Positions 54,559 through 63,797 of a stretch of DNA of 64,000 bases are shown in pieces (position 1 is the first letter of the stretch; each line of letters opens with the position of its first letter). The stretch spans positions 1 through 64,000 of the forward strand of contig NZ_JACHKZ010000023.1 in assembly GCF_014207855.1 (NCBI RefSeq), read 5' to 3'. The notes beneath the pieces were generated by a model that did not search any database, was not told where the DNA came from, and worked only from the letters and a program-made list of their open reading frames with translations. Origin of the DNA: Comamonas odontotermitis (lineage in GTDB: Bacteria; Pseudomonadota; Gammaproteobacteria; Burkholderiales; Burkholderiaceae_C). The translations under genes and the position numbers were made by a program.

Positions 54559-55893
54559 CTACACAGCTGGCGCGGCAGGTGCCAGGGCTGCGCTTTGCGT
54601 TGCGCTGCGTGTGTGCAGGAACAGCCGCCATGCACAGTAGGCTGAAATCAATAGTGTAGGCACTGCGGTGATGGCAATGGCGCTGAGCATGCGGCCATGC
54701 ACCAGCCAGGTGGACACAAAACCCGCCAGCAGAGGCCCCAGGGCGCTGAAGACCGACACCACAAAGCTCCACAGCGCAAAGCAGCGCGCGCGCAGCGGAG
54801 GGGGTGCCAGATCCTGCAGCATGGTGGGCACCAGTGCATTGGCAGTGCAGGTGACGAACAGGAACACCCCCACCACCACAAATGCCTGCTCAAGCGAAGC
54901 GGTGGAATAGAGCATCAAAATTGCAGGCACTGCCAGGAGAGCACATATACCCATCAGCAGAGGGCGCACTGCAGCCTGCAGGCGCTTGCCTAGCCACCGG
55001 TCTAGCCAGCCCACCACTGGCAGGCAGCCGAGCGTGGCGACCAGTACCAGCGCTCCCAGCACCTTGCCGATGTGTGCCGGTGTGGCGTTGAAACGGCGCT
55101 CCAATGCCAAGGCCATCAACTGGTTCAGACCCTGCACGGCAATCATCAGGCTACCTGCCACGCCCACGAACAGTGCAATTGGCCGCCAGTGCTGGCGCAG
55201 AAACTGTTGCAGCGAATCTGCGCCCGTGCCCCCGTTTGCGATCTCGCCCTGCACTGCGTGGCGAGGTGGATCGGCGGTGAACAGGCCGGCCACCAGCAAA
55301 GGCAGGCCTGCTGCGGACAGCAGCAAGAAGGCTTTGCGCCAGGGATCGAGCGCGCCGGGAATCCATGCCATGGCGGCTGCCTGGATATCGCCTGCGTAGT
55401 AGAAGCCCGCGCTTGCGCCGGTCGAAACCAGGGCAGCAAAGCCCAGATTGGCAAACACGCGGTGGCGCTCGGGTGCCAGATCAGGAATCATCGAGTACAC
55501 CAGGGGCACCATTGCAAATTCAGTGATGCCTGCCGCCGAGCGGCCCAGAAAGAACAGCGGAAAATTGGGTGCCAGGGCACTGAGCACCATCATTGCCGTC
55601 GAAGCCAGAACGAGGCACAACAGCACCCGCTTGCGCGAGAAACGGTCGGCAAAGCGAGCCAGCGGTATCGCCAGCGCGCTGCCGACCAGTACGCCTGCCA
55701 GACCTTGGAGTGCACCGACTGCGGCATCGCTGATGGCAAAAGTCTTCTGAATGGCCGACAACGAGATGGCCTGTAGACCGTAGTCGCTCATCTGCACGCC
55801 CGCTGTGAGGCCCAGGAAGACCACGGTCAACAAGCTCTGCAGCGACCATTGCGCAGGGCCTTGGGCCTGTTCGGCACTGGAAGAGTTTTTCAT
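54559..55893 (-). CDS. MFS transporter
   Basis: 444 residues, 12 predicted helices; ARFADRFSRKRVLL is the typical loop between helices 2 and 3. Substrate unknown. It is convergent with the oligopeptidase gene and downstream of the siderophore receptor gene on the same strand, so a link to siderophore traffic is possible but unproven. Confidence 0.85.
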   Translation of the reverse strand: MKNSSSAEQAQGPAQWSLQSLLTVVFLGLTAGVQMSDYGLQAISLSAIQKTFAISDAAVGALQGLAGVLVGSALAIPLARFADRFSRKRVLLCLVLASTAMMVLSALAPNFPLFFLGRSAAGITEFAMVPLVYSMIPDLAPERHRVFANLGFAALVSTGASAGFYYAGDIQAAAMAWIPGALDPWRKAFLLLSAAGLPLLVAGLFTADPPRHAVQGEIANGGTGADSLQQFLRQHWRPIALFVGVAGSLMIAVQGLNQLMALALERRFNATPAHIGKVLGALVLVATLGCLPVVGWLDRWLGKRLQAAVRPLLMGICALLAVPAILMLYSTASLEQAFVVVGVFLFVTCTANALVPTMLQDLAPPPLRARCFALWSFVVSVFSALGPLLAGFVSTWLVHGRMLSAIAITAVPTLLISAYCAWRLFLHTRSATQSAALAPAAPAV

Positions 55894-55926
55894 AGCAGTA
55901 CTGTTTTACCCAGCTGTCGTGAGAAT

Positions 55927-55969
55927 GCATGGCGCCCGGCGCGCATCTGGTGCGGCCGGGCGGGTATGC
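55927..55969. terminator. GC-rich hairpin between receptor and MFS gene
   Basis: CGCCCGGC (55933-55940) and GCCGGGCG (55955-55962) form an 8-bp stem, extended after two mismatches by GCAT/ATGC. It lies after the receptor gene on the reverse strand. No T-run follows. Confidence 0.4.
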
Positions 55970-56046
55970 AAGCAACGAGAGCCATTGCTAGCTGAAGGAA
56001 GGCTGCACCTGACGAGCGCCGGGCGCAGCCGCCTGGGCAGCGGTGC

Positions 56047-58119
56047 TTACTTCCATTTGTATTGCAACTGAAGATCGACCGTGCGAGCGTCGCCGTAGTA
56101 GCAGTAGAAGTCGCAGCCGCTGACATAGGTCTTGTCGGTGAGGTTGCGGGCATTGAACTGCAGCGCCCATTCACGGCTGATGTCGTAGCGCACCATCAGG
56201 TCCAGCAGCGTATAGCTGGAGATGCGTGTGCCAGGGGTGTAGCGCTGGTCTTCGGTAGAGCCGTTGTAGCGCGCGCCAGCGGCCACGGTCAGCTTCTGGC
56301 TGTTGGCCAGGGCAAAGGCATGGCTCACCCACAGGCTGGCCTGGTTGTCAGGGATCAGCGGCGTGCGCACTGTCTGCGCGGCAGTCACATCCTGGCGGGA
56401 ATTGTTGTGCGTATAGGCCGCTTTGATGCGGGTATTGGCGCCCAGCTTGAAGTCGCCCTGCAGCTCAATGCCCTTGTTGGTGCGCTTGCCCGTCTGCGAC
56501 TGGATATTGGAGGCATCCGAGACCAGTGCGTTCTTTTCCTTGACGTCAAAGTAAGCCAGCGTGATGTTGCCGCCATTGAGCCAGGTCGGTTCGAGCTTCA
56601 CGCCCACTTCGCTTTGCTGGCCTTCATAGGGGCGGTAGGCGTTGCCGTAGCCATCTACGCCAGCGATGGGCTTGAAGGATTCGGAGTAGCTGATGTAGGG
56701 CGAGACACCAAAATCAGTGATGTACATCGCGCCCGCATTGATCGAGTTTTTGCTGACGTCGTAGCTGGAATCGGCGCCATTGGTCTGCCCGTTGTTCTTG
56801 GCCTTGTCGTGGCGAATGCCTGCGTTGAAGTTCCAGTGGCTGCCTACGCGCATCTGGGCAGATGCATAAGCGCCCCATTGCTTGGAATGCAGACCGTAGG
56901 GCGTGCCCGTCACAGCAAAAGGTGCGCCATAGACAGGGTTGAACATGTCAAGGTTGGGCACCATGCCAAAACCGTTGTTCAGGCCATCGGTGTCGGATTT
57001 GAGGTAATCGATGCCAAAGGTGGGCAGCAGTTGCACGCTGTCACCCAGGCGCAGGCGGCCACTGATGCGGTTGTCCAGATAATGTGATTTGGACTTGCCG
57101 TCGGTAAAGGTGTAGCCGCGCAGAAGCTCACGATCACCGTTGGAGCCATAGGCGAATGTATTGGTCTGGTCGAGATCGAGGTTGGTGTACTTGTAGTCCT
57201 GGGTGAACTTCCAATCCTGGTTGAATTTGTGGCTCAGCAGCCAGCCCAGGCTCGATTGGGTGCGTTTGAGCTGATCCACGCCTGGCTCGCCGGCATTGAA
57301 GCGACGGTCGATGCGCCCATAGGGCGTGTCGATGATGGTGCCGTAGGCAGGCAGAAAGCCGTTGGTGGGGCGCCCGTCTTCGTGCTGGATGCTGCCCAGA
57401 AGCGTCAAGGAGGTGCGCGGGCTGAACTCCATCGTGACGCTGGGCGCCAGGTAGTAGCTCTTCATGTTGGTCTCGCGCTGCATGCCGTCTTCCTTGCGGG
57501 CCTGCGCCACGAGACGGTAGTACACCGAGCCGTCGCTGTTGGCAATGTTGTTGTAGTCGACACTCAGGCCCAGGCGGTTGTTGTTGCCGACCTCGGTGTT
57601 GAGCTCAAGGGCACGTTGCTTCTGGGGCCGTTTGGTCACAAGGTTGACCACGCCACCGGTCTCGGAGGCGCCAAATACCAGCGCGCTGGGGCCTTTGAGC
57701 ACTTCGACCGATTCGACCCCGAACACCTCGGGCTTCCAGACAAAATAGCCATTGGGCGAGGTGGGTGTTCCGTCGAGCGAGACCGAAGCATCAAACCCGC
57801 GGATCTTGAACCACTCGACCTTGTTGTCGGCGCCAAAAGGCTCGCTGAGCACGCCAGCCTGGTATTGGAGGGCTTGGTCGAGCTTGCGCGCACCCATTGC
57901 ATCGATCTCGTCCTTGCGAATCACGGCGCTAGAGTTGGGCGCATAGAAGTCGAGGCTTTGCAGCTCATCTACGGTGCCAACCACAGTCACCGTCGAGAGT
58001 GTCTTGTCCTTTGCGTCGTCGGCTTGGGCGGTTTGGGCCATCACAGGCATGACCAAACCAGCGGTACCCATGGCGATCAGTATGGCCCGGACAACGGGGG
58101 TGTATTGTGCGTAAAGCAT
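56047..58119 (-). CDS. TonB-dependent siderophore receptor
   Basis: 690 residues. Signal peptide ends near VMA (about 28). TonB-box-like STVTVVGT, then plug domain about 60-165 (SAVIRKDEIDAMGARKLDQA and VEVLKGPSALVFGASETGG), then a 22-strand barrel. It brings ferric siderophore across the outer membrane (FhuA/FoxA/FcuA group). Ligand specificity is not readable. Divergent from the siderophore reductase gene with a Fur box between. Confidence 0.93.
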   Translation of the reverse strand: MLYAQYTPVVRAILIAMGTAGLVMPVMAQTAQADDAKDKTLSTVTVVGTVDELQSLDFYAPNSSAVIRKDEIDAMGARKLDQALQYQAGVLSEPFGADNKVEWFKIRGFDASVSLDGTPTSPNGYFVWKPEVFGVESVEVLKGPSALVFGASETGGVVNLVTKRPQKQRALELNTEVGNNNRLGLSVDYNNIANSDGSVYYRLVAQARKEDGMQRETNMKSYYLAPSVTMEFSPRTSLTLLGSIQHEDGRPTNGFLPAYGTIIDTPYGRIDRRFNAGEPGVDQLKRTQSSLGWLLSHKFNQDWKFTQDYKYTNLDLDQTNTFAYGSNGDRELLRGYTFTDGKSKSHYLDNRISGRLRLGDSVQLLPTFGIDYLKSDTDGLNNGFGMVPNLDMFNPVYGAPFAVTGTPYGLHSKQWGAYASAQMRVGSHWNFNAGIRHDKAKNNGQTNGADSSYDVSKNSINAGAMYITDFGVSPYISYSESFKPIAGVDGYGNAYRPYEGQQSEVGVKLEPTWLNGGNITLAYFDVKEKNALVSDASNIQSQTGKRTNKGIELQGDFKLGANTRIKAAYTHNNSRQDVTAAQTVRTPLIPDNQASLWVSHAFALANSQKLTVAAGARYNGSTEDQRYTPGTRISSYTLLDLMVRYDISREWALQFNARNLTDKTYVSGCDFYCYYGDARTVDLQLQYKWK

Positions 58120-58188
58120 AGTGTTTCAGAAGTTAAAAAAGAAGCGGGCACTCACGCCGCTTTCTTCATGCAAATTCTATGTCTCAAC

Positions 58189-58215
58189 TGATAATTATTC
58201 TCAAGTGCATTATCA
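58189..58215. promoter_or_regulatory. Fur box between receptor and siderophore-interacting protein
   Basis: TGATAATTATTCTCA (58189-58203) matches the 7-1-7 Fur consensus except at one base. A second overlapping unit supplies a perfect right arm ATTATCA (58209-58215). It is 70 bases before the receptor start and about 190 before the forward gene, so Fur with iron would repress both. Confidence 0.8.
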
Positions 58216-58392
58216 TTTGTGGTAAATATGTAGCATTTCTCTTTGCCATGGATCATTGCAAATGGATGCAGTGGCAGCAGGTGCGTTGTCGGCGTCTTGG
58301 GTACGAGCCGTTCAGGCACTTGCCTATTGGTGGCGGTTACTGCAATTGCTACATTCTTGGATAGCATCGGCTTGCAAGCACCGGTTTTTTCG

Positions 58393-59484
58393 ATGGATAC
58401 GACGACATCAATCAGCGCTGCGCTCAGAGGCAGCATTACGCTGCCGCGCGCGGCGAACTTCGTTCAGTGGCTCACCAGCCTGTGGCGCGACAAAGGCGTA
58501 GAGATCAAAGAGCTTGAGCCAGATCTGATCCAGCTCCATCTGGATGGGGTTGGCGTGCTGCAACTGCGGCTGCTGGCCAGCCGCCAGCTCGAATGTCTGG
58601 TACTGCCTGTTACCGAGCCGATGGGCGGGTTGCTGCAGTTGTCGCTGACGGAATACCTGGGCGAATATGCCGATGAGATTGGCCTGCCCGATGGCAGCTG
58701 GGATATCGCGTGGGAAGGGCAGGCGCCGCGCAGCCCGACACAGTTGCATATTCTGGAGGTGATAAGCAACCGGGCACTGAGCCCTCAAATGCGCCGCCTG
58801 CGTTTGAAGTGTTCCGACATCAAGCCTTTTGCCACAGAAGGCATCCATATTCGCATGCTGTTGCCATGTGCTGGCGCTGAGCCGGCCTGGCCTGATCTGC
58901 AGCCGGATGGCCGCTTGCTCTGGCCGCCGGGCAAGCCGCGCATGGCGCGCCGAACCTACACCATCCGCGCGGTCAACGTGCCGCAATCATGGATCGACGT
59001 CGACGTGTTGCTGCACAGTGATGCCGATGGCCCGTCGCCGGGCTCCGTCTGGGCCGAGCATGCTGCGCCAGGCAGCCCTGTCGGCGTGCTCAGTCCTGCC
59101 CGCGGTCTGCCTGCGCGTGCCAGCCAGCACATATGGGTCGCCGATGCCTGTGCCTTGCCCGCTGCTGCACGCATGGTGGAGATGCTGCCGCCGGATCAGA
59201 CGCCTGCCTTGTTGCTATGGGTCGCAAATGAGCATGAACGCGCCGCGTTCGACTTGCCTGCATCCAGAGTAAGGCCGCAGTGGCTGTGTAGCGGCGAACC
59301 AGGGGCTTCAGTTCCCGAAATTGCCAAGGTCTTGCAGTGGCTTGAGTGCCAGTCATGGAATGGTTCCGACACCGCCTTGTGGATTGCGGGCGGTTTGCCA
59401 ATGATCCAGGCCGCCCGGGCATGGGTGGCCGCCCAGCCTCGACTGGTGGGGGTGCAAAAAATGATTCATACCTATTGGCGGTGA
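58393..59484 (+). CDS. Siderophore-interacting protein with N-terminal DUF2218 domain
   Basis: 363 residues. Residues about 25-100 look like DUF2218 (VQWLTSLWRDKGVEIKELEP, ending LTEYLGEYADE). From about 115 the FAD-binding siderophore-interacting (ViuB/SIP) fold follows, with the flavin motif RRTYTIRAVN near 187 and the C-terminal IWVADACALPAAARM. It probably releases iron by reducing the ferric siderophore in the cytoplasm. ATG 58393 is chosen because homology begins shortly after. Confidence 0.88.
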   Translation: MDTTTSISAALRGSITLPRAANFVQWLTSLWRDKGVEIKELEPDLIQLHLDGVGVLQLRLLASRQLECLVLPVTEPMGGLLQLSLTEYLGEYADEIGLPDGSWDIAWEGQAPRSPTQLHILEVISNRALSPQMRRLRLKCSDIKPFATEGIHIRMLLPCAGAEPAWPDLQPDGRLLWPPGKPRMARRTYTIRAVNVPQSWIDVDVLLHSDADGPSPGSVWAEHAAPGSPVGVLSPARGLPARASQHIWVADACALPAAARMVEMLPPDQTPALLLWVANEHERAAFDLPASRVRPQWLCSGEPGASVPEIAKVLQWLECQSWNGSDTALWIAGGLPMIQAARAWVAAQPRLVGVQKMIHTYWR

Positions 59485-59531
59485 GAAGGCTGGAAACGCC
59501 TTCTCTGCCAGCCATTCGCCTGGCGTTTTTT
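59483..59531 (+). terminator. Double hairpin with T-run after the siderophore-interacting protein gene
   Basis: GAGAAGGC/GCCTTCTC (59483-59505) is a perfect 8-bp stem overlapping the stop codon. A second hairpin GCCAG/CTGGC (59507-59524) is followed by six T (59526-59531). Confidence 0.7.
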
Positions 59532-59671
59532 CGTTGGTTTCGCCCAAGCGCTTCCAGATTCCATTGCGGGCACTGTGCGGTCGAAGGCAGGAGAGGTATC
59601 AAAAGCCTCTCAATCTTTCAAGCGCTGTCTGTTTGCATCCGCTCGAAGGTGCCGATAGCGTATTGAACCGA

Positions 59672-60370
59672 TCAAACGGTCGGCTGACTTTTAAGAGCCG
59701 CTTGCTCCAGGATCGATTGTCCGCATGCCAAAAAACTACCCACGATGCTTTTCGTGGATGCCTGGGTGCGGCGGGCCAGTGCCACTTGCACCAAAAGGCC
59801 ATCGCACATACCAATCAGCACAGCAGCCAACTCACTGGTAGTGGATTTCTCAATGCCAGGGTAGGCGCGGTGGATGATCTCTGCGATGCCGGAAGTCATC
59901 ACATCGTAGGCTTCACCAAGTACCTGCGCAGCTTCTGGGTCACCGACTCCAATGGACCAAAAGTGCATGATCAACGTTGCATGCTCGACACTTAGCGCAT
60001 CTGCCAGAGCTTGTTGAAACAGTGCCCTTAGCACAGCCCGCGCGGCGTCTGATGAAAGATTCGCGGTCGCGGTGGGATCCATTTGCGAGGTGTAGCCCTC
60101 AAGCACTGGCTTCATCACCTCTCGCAATAATTCGGCCCGGCCCGGAAAGTAGTACTGCGCATTGCTGATCGAAATTTCAGCAGCCTTTGCAACAGAACGT
60201 AAGCTAAATCCCACTGTCCCTTCCGAAAGAAGCTGCTTTCTCGCGTGCTCAAGAAGATTGTTTCGGGTACGCAGACCTTGAGCTCGAAACACGGGCTCTG
60301 AGATAGCTCCCTTGGATGAAGGCTCGACCTTCACTCGGGGCCCAGGTCTGCTCTTCTGGCTACCGGACAT
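59672..60370 (-). CDS. TetR family transcriptional regulator
   Basis: 232 residues with a basic, unconserved N-terminal 40 residues. HTH about 40-85: LRSVAKAAEISISNAQYYFPGRAELL. C-terminal ligand domain about 95-220. ATG 60370 is preferred to GTG 60379. Two-thirds of the gene is typical local GC. A 21-bp palindrome 50 bases upstream is a likely autoregulatory operator. Target genes and ligand unknown. Confidence 0.87.
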   Translation of the reverse strand: MSGSQKSRPGPRVKVEPSSKGAISEPVFRAQGLRTRNNLLEHARKQLLSEGTVGFSLRSVAKAAEISISNAQYYFPGRAELLREVMKPVLEGYTSQMDPTATANLSSDAARAVLRALFQQALADALSVEHATLIMHFWSIGVGDPEAAQVLGEAYDVMTSGIAEIIHRAYPGIEKSTTSELAAVLIGMCDGLLVQVALARRTQASTKSIVGSFLACGQSILEQAALKSQPTV

Positions 60371-60420
60371 GGCGCGCACTCATCAATTTTTAAGACCCCT
60401 CTAGTGTAGACCCTGAAATT

Positions 60421-60441
60421 TTTCTAACGATATTTTAGAAA
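60421..60441. promoter_or_regulatory. Palindrome upstream of tetR
   Basis: TTTCTAA-CGATATT-TTAGAAA: perfect 7-bp arms with a 7-base centre, a size typical of TetR operators. It lies in an AT-rich 289-base gap between divergent tetR and lysR. Confidence 0.55.
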
Positions 60442-60510
60442 TCTATCACTGATACACGCATTAAACGTGCCAGGGCCACGACAAAAAAATTGGCCTAAAT
60501 CAAACATTTG

Positions 60511-60539
60511 TTGACACTCCTTGGTAGGTGATTTATTGT
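60511..60539 (+). promoter_or_regulatory. Sigma-70-type promoter for the lysR-surface protein pair
   Basis: TTGACA (60511-60516) is a perfect -35; TATTGT (60534-60539) follows at 17 bases as the -10. Predicted start near 60546, leaving a leader of about 115 bases before the LysR ATG. Confidence 0.65.
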
Positions 60540-60543
60540 CTCT

Positions 60544-60570
60544 ATGACCTATCTTTGGTGTAATGACCTA
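60544..60570. repeat. Direct repeat ATGACCTA, 19 bases apart
   Basis: ATGACCTA occurs at 60544-60551 and 60563-60570, nearly two helical turns apart, directly after the promoter. It may be a regulator site. Confidence 0.35.
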
Positions 60571-60659
60571 ATTGCATCCAATGGCTCCACGGGCTCCATA
60601 AGTCGCTCGAGATGCTTGGGTAATTTACCAACATTAATAATAATTTCAAAAGGGGAAAT

Positions 60660-61577
60660 ATGTCAGCAATAACCCCCACATTGCGCCAATTGAACTGCTT
60701 TAAGGAGTTGGCCAATTACAAGAGTTTTACCAGCGTTGCTGAAGTTTTAAAAATCAGTCAACCGGCGGTGTCTTCTGCTATCAGAGAATTAGAAAAGGGG
60801 CTTGATACAAACCTTTTTGACAGAAGCACGCACCATGTTCGGCTCACGCATGAAGGAGAGGCTATTCGAGAACACATTGAGTGGATGGTGAATAGCTTTG
60901 AGAATGGTGTCCGGGAATTGCACCAGTCGGTCAAATACCGAACTAGTACCATAAGGATTGCCTGCATACCATCGGCCTTGCATCTGATTGCGCCTTTACT
61001 GTACCAGTGGCAATTAAAAAATCCACTCATCAATTTACGATTGATGGATATGCATAGTGACGAGTTGTCAAAGGCAATCGTTACTGGCAATGCAGATATA
61101 GGCTTGGGGGTGGAGTTTCGAACGAATCAGTCCATTGAATTTTCGCTTGTTACCACAGACCAGATGATGGCAGTTTTACCTGTTGGGCATCCGCTGTCTT
61201 ACAAAGAAGACATCAGTTGGAATGACTTGAGGAAGAAAAACATAGCCATATTGAACAGAGGTAACACATTTCAGATGATTCAAAACTCGCTTGTTGAAGA
61301 AGGCATAGATTTTTCTAGTATCACAAGTTTGAATTTTATCGAATCACTGTATGCCTTGGTTGCTAATAATTGCCATTTGGGAGTTATTTATAATTTACAG
61401 GTCAAATCCCATTTTGAATCGGGTTTGGTGTTCAGGCCCGTAAAAGAATTGATCTCTTTGCGAAGAATATGCTTGATGACTATGGTCAACAAGAATGATA
61501 AAGGTAGCTCTGTCAATGATTTATGGGATTTTCTTTTGAAAAATATAAATAATTCAACTCCAAGAGGCGAGGAATGA
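60660..61577 (+). CDS. LysR family transcriptional regulator, AT-rich
   Basis: 305 residues. HTH at about 8-66 (LRQLNCFKELANYKSFTSVA, then SQPAVSSAIRELEKGL), LysR substrate domain about 92-295. Codon use is clearly AT-richer than in neighbouring genes (for example many AAT, ATA and TTA codons), suggesting horizontal acquisition. Its stop overlaps the next start (ATGA), so regulator and surface protein are co-translated. LysR genes are more often divergent from their targets. Confidence 0.9.
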   Translation: MSAITPTLRQLNCFKELANYKSFTSVAEVLKISQPAVSSAIRELEKGLDTNLFDRSTHHVRLTHEGEAIREHIEWMVNSFENGVRELHQSVKYRTSTIRIACIPSALHLIAPLLYQWQLKNPLINLRLMDMHSDELSKAIVTGNADIGLGVEFRTNQSIEFSLVTTDQMMAVLPVGHPLSYKEDISWNDLRKKNIAILNRGNTFQMIQNSLVEEGIDFSSITSLNFIESLYALVANNCHLGVIYNLQVKSHFESGLVFRPVKELISLRRICLMTMVNKNDKGSSVNDLWDFLLKNINNSTPRGEE

Positions 61578-63784
61578 ACCATATTGGACTGCAGTGGCTG
61601 AAGATGCAAGCCAAGAGATGGGGGCTATGCCTTGCATTGCTATGCTTTTCAGCATTGGCCCATGCTCAAACCTGTGAATTGGGTGGAAATAGTGCTCCCT
61701 CGGGCGGGAGCTTTGCACTGGAATCCTATAGCAGTACAGTGCACGTGAATGTGAGTGCTCCATCTTCCTTCAGTTCAGGCACTGCATACACATTGCAAAA
61801 TGTGCAAGGAACAGCAAGGAGATATTCAAGCGCAAACTATATAAGGGTCAGTGGGAATACGTCAGTGACCTATACATTCTCCCCTGCGGTTCCTGCCAAT
61901 CGCGTAGCTTTCATAATTTTCGATGTGGGAGTGGGTACAAACATACCGCCTGCCTACACGCCAACATTGACATTGAGTGTGACCGGTGGTGCGAGTCCAA
62001 GCAGTTTCAGCTTTTCAAGCTTGCTTGATAATACAAACTCGCCTATGAATCCGCTTACCTATACGCCTGCGACCGGTGTTTTCTCGAAAACCTCGAGTGT
62101 TTCTACAGTACGTGAATCGGGTGCTGTAGTGGGTAATTCCAATGCGCTCGTTTCCAGCTTGACGGTGACAACCGCCGGATTGGATGCTCTGGATTTGGTG
62201 GGGTACGGTCTGCCGTCTATCCCTACCTGCATCACTACCAGAAAAATCAGCGTGGGCGGAACGGGCAGCTTTTCATTCGCCAATACAAACCTATCCACCC
62301 TCAACACAGTACTGACAACCACTGCAATGCAGTCGCCGGTTGATAGCGTCGCTAGCTTTGTTCCTGATCCTGCAAGCGCTGTCTCCATTACGGAGAGTGT
62401 GTCATCTTCTCCTCCTGGTTGGCGATTGGCAGGTGCCTCATGTACAGATGCGAACAGTGGGGTGACAGGAAATATAGGTGCCTTTGGGCTTAGAAGCGGA
62501 AATACCTTGACGGTATCGCCAGGCCAATTGAGCCCAATCGCCAATATTACCTGCACGTTAACTAATTCATTCTTGGTGGCAGTAGATGATACGCAAACTA
62601 CGCCGATGAATATTCCGGTCAATGGGATAATGCCTATTTTTTCCAACGATACAGGCGGCGGTATATCACTGTCGGCATTGGATGGCTCTGTTTGCACATC
62701 TTTTCCTTGTATCCGCAATATTGCAAATGGAACCATTGCAGTTGATGCGTCAGGAAACTACCTGTTTTCTCCTTCTGCTGGATTTACTGGAGTTGCGTCC
62801 ATTCCGTATGAAATTATTGATGCAGCAGGCTTGACAGCCACGGCCAATATCGTCATTACCGTCACTCCGGTGCCTCAGCTCAGTCTGACGAAGGCGAGCA
62901 ATGGGCCCTGGTCAGTTCAGCAGAGCGGGGCGTTCTATAGCCTCCGTGTTGCAAACAGTGGCTCTGCCGCGACTACAGGGGTAATTACTGTTCGAGACAG
63001 TTTGCCTGCTGGCCTTTCTGCAAGCGACGGAATCTATGGTGGATGGAGTTGCCAGACCTCCGGTGGAGAGGTCATTTGCACGAGCGACATTTCAATTTCT
63101 GTCGGTGCAACTGCCACTATCCATTTGCCTGTCTCGGTCGATGCCAGCGCAGTTCCGGGTGTCGTCAATCAGGCTTCGGTGGGAGGAGGGGGGGACCCGT
63201 TCAATGGAGGCAACCCTCCTGCGCCTGGCAGTTGCCCGGCAGGTGATAGCCATTGCGCTAAGGTTGCGACGGTAGTAAATGCTCAGGCAAATCTCAATAT
63301 CGCAAAGACCAATGGTGTCTCTGCTGTGGCGTCAGGAAGTTTTGTGACTTATACCGTCACCATCTCGAATCCAGGCAGCACCTCGGTAAATGGATTGAGC
63401 TGGTCAGATAGTGCAGGCAGCGGTCTGTCTGACCTTGCAATCACTGGGCAGTCGGCGGATGGCAAAGGCTCTGAATCGGGCCTTTGTGTGAATCTAGCGT
63501 GCACTGGCATCTCCCTGGTAGGCGGCGGCTCTGTCACCTATACCGTGATGGCCAGGGTTACTGGTGCTGTAGGCAGCAAGGCGGAGAACAGTGCCGTGCT
63601 CATAGGCGGTCACTGCATTGCAGATGGGCCATGCATCTCGACGGACAGCGATCCCATCGAGCCGGTCAACGCCTTGCCGGTGCCGGCACGATCAACCCCA
63701 ACTTACGTCATTCTGGCTCTTGCCATCCTGCTTTTGGCCGGATCGAGGCTCCATGCGAGCAAGGCACGGCAGAGCCAGGCATAA
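61574..63784 (+). CDS. DUF11-repeat surface protein with IPTL-like C-terminal tail
   Basis: 736 residues. Signal peptide ends near AHAQ (about 31). An N-terminal Ser/Thr-rich beta region (about 32-330), a cadherin/Ig-like domain (about 335-432, VAVDDTQTTPMNIPVNG onward), and two DUF11 modules (about 434-555, PQLSLTKASNGPWSVQQSG; and 570-690, ANLNIAKTNGVSAVASGSF). The tail has VPARSTPTY, one hydrophobic helix and basic residues, like IPTL-CTERM sorting signals. It is probably exported and held at the cell surface, perhaps for adhesion. GAGGCGAGGA precedes the ATG. Confidence 0.85.
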   Translation: MNHIGLQWLKMQAKRWGLCLALLCFSALAHAQTCELGGNSAPSGGSFALESYSSTVHVNVSAPSSFSSGTAYTLQNVQGTARRYSSANYIRVSGNTSVTYTFSPAVPANRVAFIIFDVGVGTNIPPAYTPTLTLSVTGGASPSSFSFSSLLDNTNSPMNPLTYTPATGVFSKTSSVSTVRESGAVVGNSNALVSSLTVTTAGLDALDLVGYGLPSIPTCITTRKISVGGTGSFSFANTNLSTLNTVLTTTAMQSPVDSVASFVPDPASAVSITESVSSSPPGWRLAGASCTDANSGVTGNIGAFGLRSGNTLTVSPGQLSPIANITCTLTNSFLVAVDDTQTTPMNIPVNGIMPIFSNDTGGGISLSALDGSVCTSFPCIRNIANGTIAVDASGNYLFSPSAGFTGVASIPYEIIDAAGLTATANIVITVTPVPQLSLTKASNGPWSVQQSGAFYSLRVANSGSAATTGVITVRDSLPAGLSASDGIYGGWSCQTSGGEVICTSDISISVGATATIHLPVSVDASAVPGVVNQASVGGGGDPFNGGNPPAPGSCPAGDSHCAKVATVVNAQANLNIAKTNGVSAVASGSFVTYTVTISNPGSTSVNGLSWSDSAGSGLSDLAITGQSADGKGSESGLCVNLACTGISLVGGGSVTYTVMARVTGAVGSKAENSAVLIGGHCIADGPCISTDSDPIEPVNALPVPARSTPTYVILALAILLLAGSRLHASKARQSQA

Positions 63785-63797
63785 ACATCAGCAACCC

